DNA of 29,403 nt from Bacteroidales bacterium UBA1217. Its GTDB lineage: Bacteria > Bacteroidota > Bacteroidia > Bacteroidales > P3. Below the pieces are notes generated by a model. The model saw nothing but the letters and a program-made list of their open reading frames with translations, did no database searches and was not told the origin of the DNA. The DNA lies in contig DBXH01000031.1 of NCBI GenBank assembly GCA_002309335.1, positions 1-29,403 on the forward strand. The letters run 5' to 3'. The stretch's first letter is position 1, and each line of letters begins with the position of its first letter. Below, one piece after another: positions 1 through 8,565 of this stretch. A program made the translations under genes and the position numbers.

Positions 1-1250
1 GGATAGGCACCCTGTATGTTCGAGTTGTCGAAACACTCGATATGCACAGGTGTATGCTTAAGATGCAACTCCCTCTGAAGGCGCTCCATCAGTTGGCTGC
101 GGCCATCGTCGGGATTGACCAGAAGACGCTGGTGCACACACTGATGCTGATGAGCACGCACGTTGCGCTCGCTCAGTTCCAGCAACTGCTTGCGGTCGCC
201 GCGCGTGGGCACCGTCTGCTTCAGGTAATCGGCAGGAATCTCCTCAACCTTGAACGGCACAATTGCTTCGGTGGCAGTACTTTCCGTCTGTTCGTGCAGA
301 GCCGGTATGATGGTGGCGAGAATCTCGGTGTCGCTCTCGTCGAGCTGTTTCTTCACCTCCGTGCTGAACGAGTAGATGATGCTGCCGTTCTTGATACGCA
401 TCATATTGATATAGGCATACTTGGAATCCGACAGAATCGAGAACACATCGACGTCGCGCACATTGGTGTTGACCACCGTCGACTTATACTGATACTCCTC
501 CAGCAATCTGATTTTGCGGCGCATAATCTCAGCTTCTTCAAAACGCAGTTCATCGGCAAAGGCAAGCATCTCCTTCTTCATCGCCTCCAGTATCTCGCCA
601 AAGTCGCCGCGCAGAATCTTGCGTATGCGGCTGAAAGTCTCGCGGTAGTCATCATAGCTTTCCGCACCAATGCAAGGCGCTTTGCAGAGACCGATCTGAT
701 GGTTCATACATGGGCGGTCGCCACCAAGAACAACTTGATGCTCAGCATCCCAACGCAGTTTCTTCTTGCATTTGCGGTAGCAGAACAACTTGCGTATGAT
801 ATCCTGCAACTCTCGCATAATGCGCTGGTTGGGATAAGGACCGAAGAACTGGCCTTTGATTCGTGAGCGGTCGCGCGTGAAGAGAAGCTGCGGATAATCC
901 TCATCGGTGATGCAGAGATAAGGATATGTCTTGTCGTCCTTCAGCATACTGTTGTAGCGCGGCTGGTATTGCTTTATCAGATTGTTTTCCAACAATAAGG
1001 CATCGACCTCCGACGCCACAACGGTGGTACGCAAGTCATAGATGTGGCGCACCAGCATCTTAATCTTCGAGCTATGGTCGTCATAGCGGTTAAAATAAGA
1101 ACTGACTCGGCGCTGCAGGTTGCGCGCCTTGCCTACATAGATAACCTTACCCGACTCATCAAGGTATTGATACACACCTGGTGTCTCGGGTACGGTTTTG
1201 AGCTTCAGTTTAATACGCTCAATGTTCTTATTTATGGATTCGTCAATCAA
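1..1250 (-). CDS. uvrC: UvrABC system protein C (excinuclease subunit C), 3'-truncated by window edge
   Basis: UvrC makes the dual incisions in nucleotide excision repair after UvrA/UvrB damage recognition. I translated the minus strand directly because the frame is open to the left edge. About 416 of the usual ~600 residues are present. An N-terminal GIY-YIG nuclease domain is visible (PETPGVYQYL at 21-30, IYVGKARNLQRRVSSYF from 37). It is followed by the Cys-rich segment typical of UvrC (CYRKCKKK, then CMNHQIGLCKAPC), a UVR-type UvrB-binding helix pair (DELRFEEAEIMRRKIRLLEEY) and the start of the C-terminal RNase H-like half (IECFDNSNIQG). The helix-hairpin-helix C-terminus is outside the window. 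No in-frame ATG precedes the GIY-YIG domain. The best start is TTG at 1250-1248, which overlaps the TGA of the upstream lipoprotein gene and suggests coupled translation. Family call is firm; the start is inferred. Confidence 0.95.
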   Translation of the reverse strand, partial: MIDESINKNIERIKLKLKTVPETPGVYQYLDESGKVIYVGKARNLQRRVSSYFNRYDDHSSKIKMLVRHIYDLRTTVVASEVDALLLENNLIKQYQPRYNSMLKDDKTYPYLCITDEDYPQLLFTRDRSRIKGQFFGPYPNQRIMRELQDIIRKLFCYRKCKKKLRWDAEHQVVLGGDRPCMNHQIGLCKAPCIGAESYDDYRETFSRIRKILRGDFGEILEAMKKEMLAFADELRFEEAEIMRRKIRLLEEYQYKSTVVNTNVRDVDVFSILSDSKYAYINMMRIKNGSIIYSFSTEVKKQLDESDTEILATIIPALHEQTESTATEAIVPFKVEEIPADYLKQTVPTRGDRKQLLELSERNVRAHQHQCVHQRLLVNPDDGRSQLMERLQRELHLKHTPVHIECFDNSNIQGAY

Positions 1251-1711
1251 AACTTTTCAATCTTGAGGCCAAAGCTGGTAACACCAAATAACTCATATTT
1301 GCTGGTGCGATGCTTGATGCGATAGGTGTAATCGCCTGTTTGATTGTAGATTCTGTAGCGGTCGAGGGTGTCGGTCACCGTGCAGTACTGACCGATGGTT
1401 GTTCCGCGGCGGACGCCCTTTTTGTCAATTAAACGGATACTGGGCGTAAAGTTGTGCAATTCAGTACTGTCGATATAAAAGTCGAGCAACAGAGGCAACA
1501 CATCGCCCGAGAGTATGGCTGTGTCGTATTTTAACGTCGCGGTGACGACATACCCCTTGTCGATATTGTTCACCTTGACTTTAAACATCTCAGGCTCAAA
1601 ACGCATCCAAGTGTCATTGGCGAACTGATGCGTCTCGTCGATCAGCACACGCTTTCCGCACGAGACAAATAGCATAGCAACTATAAAAAACAATACAACT
1701 GTTTTCTTCAT
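1247..1711 (-). CDS. GldH-like lipoprotein
   Basis: A 154-residue predicted lipoprotein. A short signal peptide ends in the lipobox LFVSC, with the lipidated Cys at residue 18. The rest is a small beta-rich domain. The C-terminal pattern (GDYTYRIKHRTSKYELFGVTSFGLKIEKF region) resembles the end of GldH, a lipoprotein of the Bacteroidota gliding/type IX secretion gene set that is also kept in many non-gliding Bacteroidales, where its role is unclear. It lies directly upstream of uvrC on the minus strand and its stop codon overlaps the putative uvrC TTG start. A 110-bp spacer with a GC-rich hairpin separates it from asd upstream. Lipoprotein status is clear from sequence; GldH membership is a recalled-pattern match, not a search result. 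Confidence 0.7.
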   Translation of the reverse strand: MKKTVVLFFIVAMLFVSCGKRVLIDETHQFANDTWMRFEPEMFKVKVNNIDKGYVVTATLKYDTAILSGDVLPLLLDFYIDSTELHNFTPSIRLIDKKGVRRGTTIGQYCTVTDTLDRYRIYNQTGDYTYRIKHRTSKYELFGVTSFGLKIEKF

Positions 1712-1750
1712 AATCCATCAATTACAATTATTTTCCTAACGGCTGATGCG

Positions 1751-1788
1751 ACACACCCCTCCCTTCGGGCACCCCTCTCCGAGAGGGG
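1751..1788. repeat. GC-rich hairpin/dispersed repeat between asd and the GldH-like gene
   Basis: The sequence ACACACCCCTCCCTTCGGGC is followed by a perfect hairpin: CCCCTCT (1772-1778), loop CCG, AGAGGGG (1782-1788). It is much more GC-rich than the flanks and has no T tract on either strand, so it does not look like an intrinsic terminator. A related stretch (ACACGCCCCCGTCCTTCGGAC) occurs at about 15031-15051, which suggests a dispersed intergenic element. Confidence 0.55.
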
Positions 1789-1821
1789 ACGCTCAGTGCT
1801 GCAAGGCGTATCGTATTTTCT

Positions 1822-2859
1822 TTAGCCAGTAACAAGTTTCTCCATAATCTGAATGGCGTTGGTGGCGGCGCCTTTGCGCAGGTTGTCGGCCACAACCCAG
1901 AGGTTCAATGTCTTAGGCTGCGAAAGGTCGCGGCGCACACGTCCCACAAACACCTCATCGCGGTCCTCACTCATCACAGGCATAGGATACTGCAGGCGTC
2001 CCGGGTCGTCATACAGAACCACTCCCGGCGTAGTGGCAATAATGCGGCGAGCCTCGTCGATATCAAACTCATTGTAAAACTCAACATTGACGGCCTCGCT
2101 GTGACCGCCAACAACCGGCACGCGTGCAACGGTGGCAGTAACGGCGATATCAGGGTCACGCAGAATCTTGCGCGTTTCGTCAACAAGCTTCTGCTCTTCA
2201 GTAGTATATCCGTCATCCTGAAAATCACCGCCGTGTGGGAACAAGTTGCGGAATATCTGATAGTGATACGCCTGACTGTGAGGTCCCATTGCGTCGAGCT
2301 GGGTAGGCACCTCGTGACCAGCCTTCACCACTTCGGCGGCGTGCCAAGCCTCTTCCTCCTGCAGCTGGTGAACAGCCTTGATGCCGGTACCGGTAATCGA
2401 CTGGTAGGTACTGATCACCAAACGTTTGATACGATACTGGCGATGCAATCCCGAGAGAGCCAGTACCATCTGGATGGTGCTGCAGTTGGGGTTGGCGATA
2501 ATGCGGTCGTCGGGGGTCACCACATCGATGTTGATCTCAGGCACGACCAATGGTTTGTCGGCATCCTTGCGCCACGCCGACGAATTGTCGATAACCGTTG
2601 TGCCGGCAGCGGCAAACAGCGGAGCATACTGACGCGAAGCGGCGGCGCCAGCCGAAAAGATTGCAAAATCGGGACGCATAGCGATGGCGTCGTCCACCGA
2701 CACAACTGTGAGTTCACGGTCGGCAAAAGGAATCTGTTTGCCAACCGACTTGGGCGACGCTGCTGCAATTATCTCATTGTCAGCAAAACCTCGCTCCTCC
2801 AATACTCTGAGCATCACGCCACCAACAAGACCTGTGGCACCAACAACAGCTATTTTCAT
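1822..2859 (-). CDS. asd: Aspartate-semialdehyde dehydrogenase
   Basis: Catalyses NADPH-dependent reduction of L-aspartyl-4-phosphate to aspartate-semialdehyde, the branch point to lysine/diaminopimelate, threonine and methionine; cytosolic. The 345-residue protein has full family length. The N-terminal Rossmann nucleotide-binding motif is VVGATGLVGG (residues 5-14). The active-site cysteine is C126 in NPNCSTIQM. The downstream GGHSEAVNVEF stretch carries the conserved catalytic-region His. The start is the ATG just before MKIAVVGATG, the normal beginning for this family. It follows the FKBP gene on the minus strand after a 131-bp repeat-filled spacer and precedes the GldH-like gene. No independent promoter was recognised in the spacer, so it may be read through from the FKBP gene. 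Confidence 0.97.
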   Translation of the reverse strand: MKIAVVGATGLVGGVMLRVLEERGFADNEIIAAASPKSVGKQIPFADRELTVVSVDDAIAMRPDFAIFSAGAAASRQYAPLFAAAGTTVIDNSSAWRKDADKPLVVPEINIDVVTPDDRIIANPNCSTIQMVLALSGLHRQYRIKRLVISTYQSITGTGIKAVHQLQEEEAWHAAEVVKAGHEVPTQLDAMGPHSQAYHYQIFRNLFPHGGDFQDDGYTTEEQKLVDETRKILRDPDIAVTATVARVPVVGGHSEAVNVEFYNEFDIDEARRIIATTPGVVLYDDPGRLQYPMPVMSEDRDEVFVGRVRRDLSQPKTLNLWVVADNLRKGAATNAIQIMEKLVTG

Positions 2860-2865
2860 CTTTTG

Positions 2866-2990
2866 AGGGTTGAAAGGGTTGAAAAGGTTTTAAAGGTTTT
2901 AAGTGTTGAAAGGGTTTTAAGGGTTGAAAAGGTTGGAAGGGTTATATCTATCCTTTTAAGCGCAGCGAACCTTTTAAACCTTAAATTAAA
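2866..2990. repeat. Intergenic GGTTGAAAGG-rich repeat with AAGCGCAGCGAACC core (copy 1)
   Basis: The spacer between the FKBP and asd genes is built almost entirely of variants of GGTTTTAAAGG / GGTTGAAAAGG on the plus strand, ending in the core AAGCGCAGCGAACC at 2958-2971. Related blocks occur at 17051-17110, 23388-23441 and 26437-26510. In those three copies the core is in the opposite orientation (GGTTCGCTTCGCTT). No gene is present. Confidence 0.75.
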
Positions 2991-3599
2991 CTAAACAATT
3001 GCTAATAGTTCGACGGTGAAAATCAGTGCCGAATAGGGCGGAATCGAGGCACCTGCGCCACGCTCGCCGTAACCAAGCTGATAAGGGATGTAGAATTTGT
3101 ATTTGGCACCGACCTTCATCAGCTGAACACCTTCCGTCCAACCTGCAATAACCTGACGCAGACCAAATTCGGCTGGCTGATTGCGACGATAGGAGGAGTC
3201 GAACACCGTACCGTCGATGAGCGTACCCTCATAGTGGCAACGCACCGTATCGTCGGCCACCGGTCGCGGACCGTTGCCTTCTTTCAGAATCTCGTACTGC
3301 AAACCACTGCGCGTGCAGAACACACCTTCGCGCTTGGCGTTCTCGGCAAGGAACTGCTCACCGGCACCTTTGGCAGCCTTGCCCTTCTCGGCGGCCTCAG
3401 CCTGCTGAAGAGCCTCCATTTCGGTAAAGAACTTGTCGAGAATCTGGTGCGACTCCTCGTGCGACAGCTGCGGGGTCTTGCCAGTGAACAAGTCGCGGAT
3501 AGCAGCTGCGAAATCATCTACGTTGAGACTCGAATCAAGTCCCATATCAAGCAGTTGGTGGCCGATGTTGTGGCCAAGTGCATAACTTAATTTATCCAT
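2991..3599 (-). CDS. FKBP-type peptidyl-prolyl cis-trans isomerase (FklB/Mip-like)
   Basis: Predicted prolyl isomerase/chaperone. The 202-residue protein has a helical N-terminal dimerisation region (about residues 1-95, Ala/Glu-rich and coiled-coil-like near the end) followed by a complete FKBP domain. The FKBP core is recognisable from SGLQYEILKEGNGPRP, VRCHYEGTLIDGTVFDSSYRR, the VIAGWTEGVQLMKVGAKYKFYIP segment, LGYGERGAGASIPPYSALIFTVELL. There is no signal peptide, so it is probably cytosolic. The family match is to FklB/Mip-type two-domain FKBPs. I chose the ATG at 3599 (MDKLSYALGH), because the only start upstream is a TTG two codons earlier. A TATCTTTG promoter box lies about 44 bp upstream. 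Confidence 0.93.
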   Translation of the reverse strand: MDKLSYALGHNIGHQLLDMGLDSSLNVDDFAAAIRDLFTGKTPQLSHEESHQILDKFFTEMEALQQAEAAEKGKAAKGAGEQFLAENAKREGVFCTRSGLQYEILKEGNGPRPVADDTVRCHYEGTLIDGTVFDSSYRRNQPAEFGLRQVIAGWTEGVQLMKVGAKYKFYIPYQLGYGERGAGASIPPYSALIFTVELLAIV

Positions 3600-3642
3600 A
3601 TTCAATATTTTATTTCTGATTATTTCTTTTTATTACAAACTG

Positions 3643-3650
3643 CAAAGATA
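3643..3650 (-). promoter_or_regulatory. Bacteroidota -7 promoter box for the FKBP gene
   Basis: On the minus strand the sequence reads TATCTTTG, a perfect match to the Bacteroidota -7 consensus TAnnTTTG, about 44 bp before the FKBP start codon. A clear TTTG -33 box was not found at the usual distance. Confidence 0.5.
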
Positions 3651-3722
3651 ATAAAAAAATTTTAAAGAAAAATTTTAGATACGCATAAAAATGCAAGACG
3701 AGATATGAAAAAAAGGCATCAC

Positions 3723-3754
3723 TTGTTTCAAAAACATTTTTTTTCGTATATTTG
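3723..3754 (+). promoter_or_regulatory. Predicted promoter of the leuS operon
   Basis: TTG at 3723-3725, a 21-bp spacer, then TATATTTG at 3747-3754, matching the Bacteroidota TTTG-N19-21-TAnnTTTG promoter. It implies a leader of roughly 85-90 nt before leuS. It is divergent from the FKBP gene promoter in the same 249-bp AT-rich spacer. Confidence 0.6.
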
Positions 3755-3848
3755 CAGTTCGTATTTTTGGCGCAAAATTTATTATATTATTAATAAACAA
3801 TATATTAAATAAAAAGCGCCGCAACAAACCACTTTGAAAGACTGAAAG

Positions 3849-6704
3849 ATGGAATACAATTTTAGCGAAATCGAACCCAAATGGCAGCGTTTCTGGCGCG
3901 AGCAGAAGACCTACCACGTGGAAAATAACTCCGAGAAACCTCATTATTATGTGCTGGATATGTTCCCCTATCCTTCGGGAGCCGGCTTGCACGTCGGCCA
4001 CCCTCTGGGCTATATAGCCAGCGACATCTACGCCCGCTACAAACGCCTGTGCGGATTCAATGTCCTGCACCCAATGGGCTACGATGCCTATGGACTTCCG
4101 GCAGAACAATATGCAATCCAGACGGGCCAGCATCCTGCCGTAACAACAGAGCAGAACATCAAGCGCTACCGCGAGCAGCTGGACAAGATAGGCTTCTGTT
4201 TTGACTGGGACCGCGAAGTGCGCACCTGCGAGCCGACATATTACAAATGGACACAATGGACTTTCATACAGCTCTTTAACCACTATTACGATGAGGAACT
4301 GCAGAAAGCACGCCCAATCAGCGAACTGGTGAAAAAATTTGAAAACGGAGACGAACGCGCTCCAGAATGGAACACGATGAGCGACAAGGAGCAGCAGGAT
4401 CTGCTGATGAACTATCGTCTGGCCTACCTTGCCGACATACCGGTGAACTGGTGCGCCGAGCTAGGCACAGTTCTTGCTAACGACGAGGTTGTGAACGGGC
4501 TTTCGGTTCGTGGCGGCTACCCTGTGGAGCGCAAGTTGATGCGCCAATGGAGCCTCCGCATCACTGCCTACGCCCAGCGCCTTGTCGACGGCTTGGAACA
4601 GGTTGACTGGACCGACTCGCTGAAGGAAATCCAGCGCAACTGGATTGGCCGCTCGGAAGGTGCTGCCGTATGGTTCCCCCTCGACGCTCCTACCACCTCT
4701 GTAGATTCGCCCACAAGTCTATATATGGGACAGGTGGCTCCCGAGCCGACACCAAGCTTTGAAATCTTCACCACACGTCCCGACACCATCTTTGGTGTCA
4801 CCTTTATGGTGCTCTGCCCTGAACACGAGCTGATTGACCAAATCACCACACCCGAGCAGAAAGCCGAAGTAGAGGCCTACGTCACCTGGGCAAAGAACCG
4901 CTCGGAGCGTGAGCGTCAGGCCGAAGTGAAGAAGGTTAGCGGCGTGTTTACAGGCGCCTACGCCATCAATCCCTTGACCGAAGAGAAGATACCCATCTGG
5001 GTGAGCGACTACGTATTGGCCGGCTACGGCACAGGTGCCATTATGGCAGTTCCTGCCCACGACAGCCGCGACTTCGCCTTCGCCCGTCACTTCAACCTGC
5101 CTATCCGCCAAGTTGTCGCCCTCGAGAAAGACGCCGTCAGCGACCCTGCAACCTGGGAGGAGAGTATGGATGCCAAGACCGGCTACTCGGTGAACAGCGG
5201 CTTCGTCACCGGAATGAAGGTGAAGGACGCTATGAAGGCCGTCATCGACCGCATTGAAGAGCTGGGCATAGGCCACCGCACAGTCAACTTCCGTCTGCGC
5301 GACGCCATTTTCAGCCGCCAGCGCTACTGGGGCGAGCCGTTCCCCATATACTACAAAAACAATATCCCCTACCCGATTCCCGAAGAGTGCCTGCCGTTGC
5401 TGCTGCCCGACATCAGCGAATACAAGCCTACCGAAACAGGTGAACCTCCGCTGGGTCACGCAGAAGTATGGGCCTGGGATGAGGCCAACCGCAAAGTGGT
5501 GAGCAAGAGTCTCATAGACAACAAGAACGTATTCCCGCTCGAGCTTAACACTATGCCCGGCTTTGCAGGCAGCAGCGGATATTACCTGCGCTATATGGAT
5601 CCGCACAACGACAAGGCCTATTTCTCGCCCGAAGCTGTGAATTACTGGCAGAACGTAGACCTGTATGTCGGCGGCGCCGAGCACGCCTCCGGTCACCTTA
5701 TCTATGCCCGTTTCTGGAACAAATTCCTCTTCGACATCGGTCTTTCGGTAAAGGAAGAACCGTTCCAGAAGCTTGTAAACCAAGGTATGATTCAAGGCCG
5801 CACCAGTTTCGTATACCGCTCCAAAGAGGACAAAAATCTTTATATATCAAAGAATTTGGTCAAGGATGCCGACTCCGTAAGTCCTATCCGCGTTGACATT
5901 AACATTGTCGACAACGACATCCTCGACACCGAACGCTTCCGCCAGTGGCGTCCCGAATTCGCCGACGCCCGCTTCGAACTGGAAGACGGGAAGTACGTTT
6001 GCGGTTGGGAAGTCGAAAAGATGTCAAAGACCTATTTCAACGTCCAGAATCCCGACGACCTCGTGGCCAAATATGGCGCCGACACACTGAGGATGTACGA
6101 GATGTTCCTCGGTCCTGTAGAACAGGCAAAGCCTTGGGACACAAACGGTATTGAGGGCGTGTTCCGCTTCTTCAAGAAATTCTGGCGTCTCTACCACAAC
6201 GAGAACAACCAGTTCTGCGTCGACGACAGCGAGCCAAGCAAAGCCGAGCTGAAAATACTGCACCAGACCATCAAAAAGGTAACAGAGGACATCGAGCGCT
6301 TCTCGTTCAACACCAGCGTCAGCACATTTATGATATGCGCCAACGAGCTGGCTTCGATGAAATGCAACAAACGCGCTGTACTTGAACCTCTTGCTATACT
6401 CATCGCCCCATTTGCACCGCACATTGCCGAAGAGCTATGGCATCTGCTCAGGAGCGACAACCAATCGGTTTGCGACGCTAAGTGGCCCGAGTTTGACGAG
6501 AAAAACCTTGTCGAAGACAGTTTCACCTATCCCGTCTCATTCAACGGCAAAATGCGCTTCACTTTGGATTTGCCTGCCAATTGCACTCAGGACGAAGCCA
6601 TTGCCGCCGTCAAAGCCGCTCCTGAAGCCCAGAAATGGATGGGCGACAAAGAACCCAAGAAAATCATTTTCGTACCCAAACGCATTATCAACATAGTATG
6701 CTAA
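3849..6704 (+). CDS. leuS: Leucyl-tRNA synthetase
   Basis: Charges tRNA-Leu with leucine using ATP; cytosolic class I synthetase. The 951-residue protein has the HIGH-equivalent motif HVGH at 48-51 within PYPSGAGLHVGHPLGYI, and the KMSKT motif at 724-728 (EKMSKTYFNV). Between them lies the CP1 editing domain, with the editing-site threonine-rich segment (FTTRPDTIFGVTFM) and the GTGAIMAVPAHDSRDFAFA motif. The anticodon-binding and C-terminal domains are present. A sequence insertion of about 65 residues before KMSKT (VYRSKEDKNLYISKN onward) appears to be the lineage-specific insertion of Bacteroidota LeuRS; this is a recollection, not a comparison. It is the first gene of a long plus-strand series and its stop overlaps the nusB start. 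Confidence 0.98.
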   Translation: MEYNFSEIEPKWQRFWREQKTYHVENNSEKPHYYVLDMFPYPSGAGLHVGHPLGYIASDIYARYKRLCGFNVLHPMGYDAYGLPAEQYAIQTGQHPAVTTEQNIKRYREQLDKIGFCFDWDREVRTCEPTYYKWTQWTFIQLFNHYYDEELQKARPISELVKKFENGDERAPEWNTMSDKEQQDLLMNYRLAYLADIPVNWCAELGTVLANDEVVNGLSVRGGYPVERKLMRQWSLRITAYAQRLVDGLEQVDWTDSLKEIQRNWIGRSEGAAVWFPLDAPTTSVDSPTSLYMGQVAPEPTPSFEIFTTRPDTIFGVTFMVLCPEHELIDQITTPEQKAEVEAYVTWAKNRSERERQAEVKKVSGVFTGAYAINPLTEEKIPIWVSDYVLAGYGTGAIMAVPAHDSRDFAFARHFNLPIRQVVALEKDAVSDPATWEESMDAKTGYSVNSGFVTGMKVKDAMKAVIDRIEELGIGHRTVNFRLRDAIFSRQRYWGEPFPIYYKNNIPYPIPEECLPLLLPDISEYKPTETGEPPLGHAEVWAWDEANRKVVSKSLIDNKNVFPLELNTMPGFAGSSGYYLRYMDPHNDKAYFSPEAVNYWQNVDLYVGGAEHASGHLIYARFWNKFLFDIGLSVKEEPFQKLVNQGMIQGRTSFVYRSKEDKNLYISKNLVKDADSVSPIRVDINIVDNDILDTERFRQWRPEFADARFELEDGKYVCGWEVEKMSKTYFNVQNPDDLVAKYGADTLRMYEMFLGPVEQAKPWDTNGIEGVFRFFKKFWRLYHNENNQFCVDDSEPSKAELKILHQTIKKVTEDIERFSFNTSVSTFMICANELASMKCNKRAVLEPLAILIAPFAPHIAEELWHLLRSDNQSVCDAKWPEFDEKNLVEDSFTYPVSFNGKMRFTLDLPANCTQDEAIAAVKAAPEAQKWMGDKEPKKIIFVPKRIINIVC

Positions 6705-7690
6705 GCAGACATTTTTTACGCGCCAAAGCATTGCAGACAATCTATGCCGGCGTAACAGCTCACACAGTATCGGACAACGAATTGCTTGAAATGTTCGATT
6801 ACAATGTGTCAAGACTCAACGACTTGGGAATGATACAACTGAGCACACTCAGCCAACTTACGTTCACCGCCGAACGTATCTGCGAAAACGAGATGCAGAA
6901 ATTCAACCCTAACAACACAGAAATTGATCTGCTGCAAAGATGGTCACAGAATATTTTCGTTGAAAAGCTTTGCGAAGGATTTGAATACAAACAGATTACC
7001 AACAGAATGAATATCGACTGGAGCGACCATTTCGATGTCTTCCGCAAAATCCTTGCCAACTTCAAAGCTTCGCGCTATTTCCTCGATTATATCGCCAAAC
7101 AGAAGACCTCGTTTGAAGACGACAGAAACATTGCCCTTGTTGCATTCAAATACCTGATGAACGACACCACGCTGCGAGACATCATTTTTGAACGCGACCT
7201 GCTCTGGGAAGATGATTTCGACCAAGTTGCGCAATATGTGTTTATGCTGATGAAAGAGCTCAACGAGGATAACACCAACGAGGCCACTCCGTGTCCGTTG
7301 GTTTTCGACAAACGCAACGAAAAGGATGTCAACGACTATAACTTTGCGCGCCAACTGGTTACAGACACATTCAAAAACATCGACAATATTGAGCCGATGA
7401 TTCGCAAACATTTGCAGAACTGGGAACTGGAACGCGTGGCGATGATGGATATACTGCTGATCAATATGGCCGTCACCGAGTTTACCTGCTGCCCGTCAAT
7501 ACCCGAACGCGTAACAGTAGATGAATATATCGAACTCTCGAAGGAATTCTCGACCGAAAAGAGCAAACTGTTCATCAACGGAATACTGGACAAACTTCTA
7601 ATCGAGTTGCGAGTGGCCGGCAAAGTGGTCAAAAACGAACGAGGATTGTACGATCCTGCCGTCGACGGCGACGTTCCTCCCATTGAATAA
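6698..7690 (+). CDS. nusB: Transcription antitermination factor NusB, long form
   Basis: NusB pairs with NusE (S10) on boxA RNA to allow antitermination, chiefly of rRNA operons. I start it at the ATG at 6698-6700, giving MLSRHFLRAKALQTIYAG. This overlaps the leuS stop by 7 bases and is the natural NusB N-terminus; an upstream in-frame ATG at 6635 lies deep within leuS and is unlikely. The protein is 330 residues, more than twice the E. coli length. The conserved NusB core is in the C-terminal third (ELERVAMMDILLINMAVTEFTCCPSIPERVTVDEYIELSKEFSTEKSKLFINGILDKL). The middle region is an expanded helical segment, as in other Bacteroidota NusB proteins. Function of the extension is unknown. Confidence 0.92.
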   Translation: MLSRHFLRAKALQTIYAGVTAHTVSDNELLEMFDYNVSRLNDLGMIQLSTLSQLTFTAERICENEMQKFNPNNTEIDLLQRWSQNIFVEKLCEGFEYKQITNRMNIDWSDHFDVFRKILANFKASRYFLDYIAKQKTSFEDDRNIALVAFKYLMNDTTLRDIIFERDLLWEDDFDQVAQYVFMLMKELNEDNTNEATPCPLVFDKRNEKDVNDYNFARQLVTDTFKNIDNIEPMIRKHLQNWELERVAMMDILLINMAVTEFTCCPSIPERVTVDEYIELSKEFSTEKSKLFINGILDKLLIELRVAGKVVKNERGLYDPAVDGDVPPIE

Positions 7691-7714
7691 TTACTTTAAA
7701 GCACCCAATATAAG

Positions 7715-8158
7715 ATGAAGAAAATTATCCAGATAAGCCTATTTGCATTGCTTGCCATAACCGGATGCAACAACAGCAAAAACAATAATGCCGACGTGGA
7801 TATCATCAAGAACCCGAACAGTGCCGAAGGTTATAACGAAAGCGAAAAGATGCCCAAAATAACTTTCGAGACCGACATGCACGATTTCGGGCAGTTGATG
7901 GCAGGAGAAAACATATCGTACAGTTTCAAATTCACCAACACCGGCGATGCCGACCTGATAATCAGCGGTTGCGACGCCTCGTGCGGCTGCACCGTTGCCG
8001 ACTATCCGAAAGAGCGCATTGCCCCCGGAAAGAGCGGTTACGTTACAGTATCATTTAAATCGCAAGGTATGTCGGGACGACAAATGAAAGAGGTCATAGT
8101 GGTGTCCAACACACAGCCCGCACGCACCAGATTGAGAATAACAGCAACGGTGAGATAG
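7715..8158 (+). CDS. DUF1573 domain lipoprotein
   Basis: A 147-residue predicted lipoprotein. The signal peptide has lipobox AITGC (Cys 18), followed by an Asn-rich linker. Residues about 48-147 form a DUF1573 domain, an immunoglobulin-like (ASH/MSP-like) fold recognised by HDFGQLMAGENISYSFKFTNTGDADLIISGCDASCGCT and ending in a beta-strand stretch VSNTQPARTRLRITATV. It contains the characteristic SCGCT cysteine pair. Such proteins are abundant in Bacteroidota and mostly of unknown function. It lies 24 bp after nusB and 47 bp before yajC in the conserved nusB-yajC-coaE neighbourhood, and so is probably co-transcribed. Confidence 0.9.
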   Translation: MKKIIQISLFALLAITGCNNSKNNNADVDIIKNPNSAEGYNESEKMPKITFETDMHDFGQLMAGENISYSFKFTNTGDADLIISGCDASCGCTVADYPKERIAPGKSGYVTVSFKSQGMSGRQMKEVIVVSNTQPARTRLRITATVR

Positions 8159-8205
8159 AAACAAGGAATTAAAATAAAGAATTTAAAATTTAAAATCAGA
8201 CAATA

Positions 8206-8535
8206 ATGAACATTTTATTTGTTATGCTCCAAGCAACAGGAGCACCGCAGAACGGCGCAGGCGGAAGTGGCCTGCTTATGATTGTACTTCTTTTTGTAGT
8301 TATGTGGCTGCTTATGATCCGCCCGCAAAGAAAGAAACAAAAAGAAGAGCAGCAGATGCGTGAACAACTCAAAAAAGGCGACCGCGTATTGTTCTCAGGC
8401 GGCATCTACGGAAAGGTACATTCCGTCGAAGCCACCACTGTCGAGGTTGAAGTTGCCAACGGAGTGATTCTCACCGTAGAAAAGAGTTTCATTCAATCTG
8501 TAGCAAACAACAACGCTGTCGAAGAGAAGAAATAA
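8206..8535 (+). CDS. yajC: Preprotein translocase subunit YajC
   Basis: YajC is the small inner-membrane partner of SecDF in the Sec accessory complex. The 109-residue protein has one transmembrane segment (about residues 22-41, GLLMIVLLFVVMWLLMI), directly followed by the hallmark RPQRKKQKEEQQMREQLKKGDRV and the GGIYGKVHSVEATTVEVEVANGVILTVEKSFI cytosolic domain. Length is normal. It sits 30 bp upstream of the ybbR-like gene in a tight plus-strand series. Confidence 0.96.
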   Translation: MNILFVMLQATGAPQNGAGGSGLLMIVLLFVVMWLLMIRPQRKKQKEEQQMREQLKKGDRVLFSGGIYGKVHSVEATTVEVEVANGVILTVEKSFIQSVANNNAVEEKK

Positions 8536-8565
8536 CAAGCAGCCCCACCCCGAATCAAAGCAGCG

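Noticed and set aside
42..866. 274-codon open frame on the plus strand
   Set aside because: Antisense to uvrC, whose minus-strand translation shows all family motifs; the plus-strand protein resembles nothing.
2101..2994. 297-codon plus-strand frame
   Set aside because: Antisense to asd and ends in the repeat spacer; its tail is translated repeat (RVEKVLKVL pattern).
4719..5795. 358-codon minus-strand frame
   Set aside because: Complete shadow of leuS; composition is that of an antisense frame.
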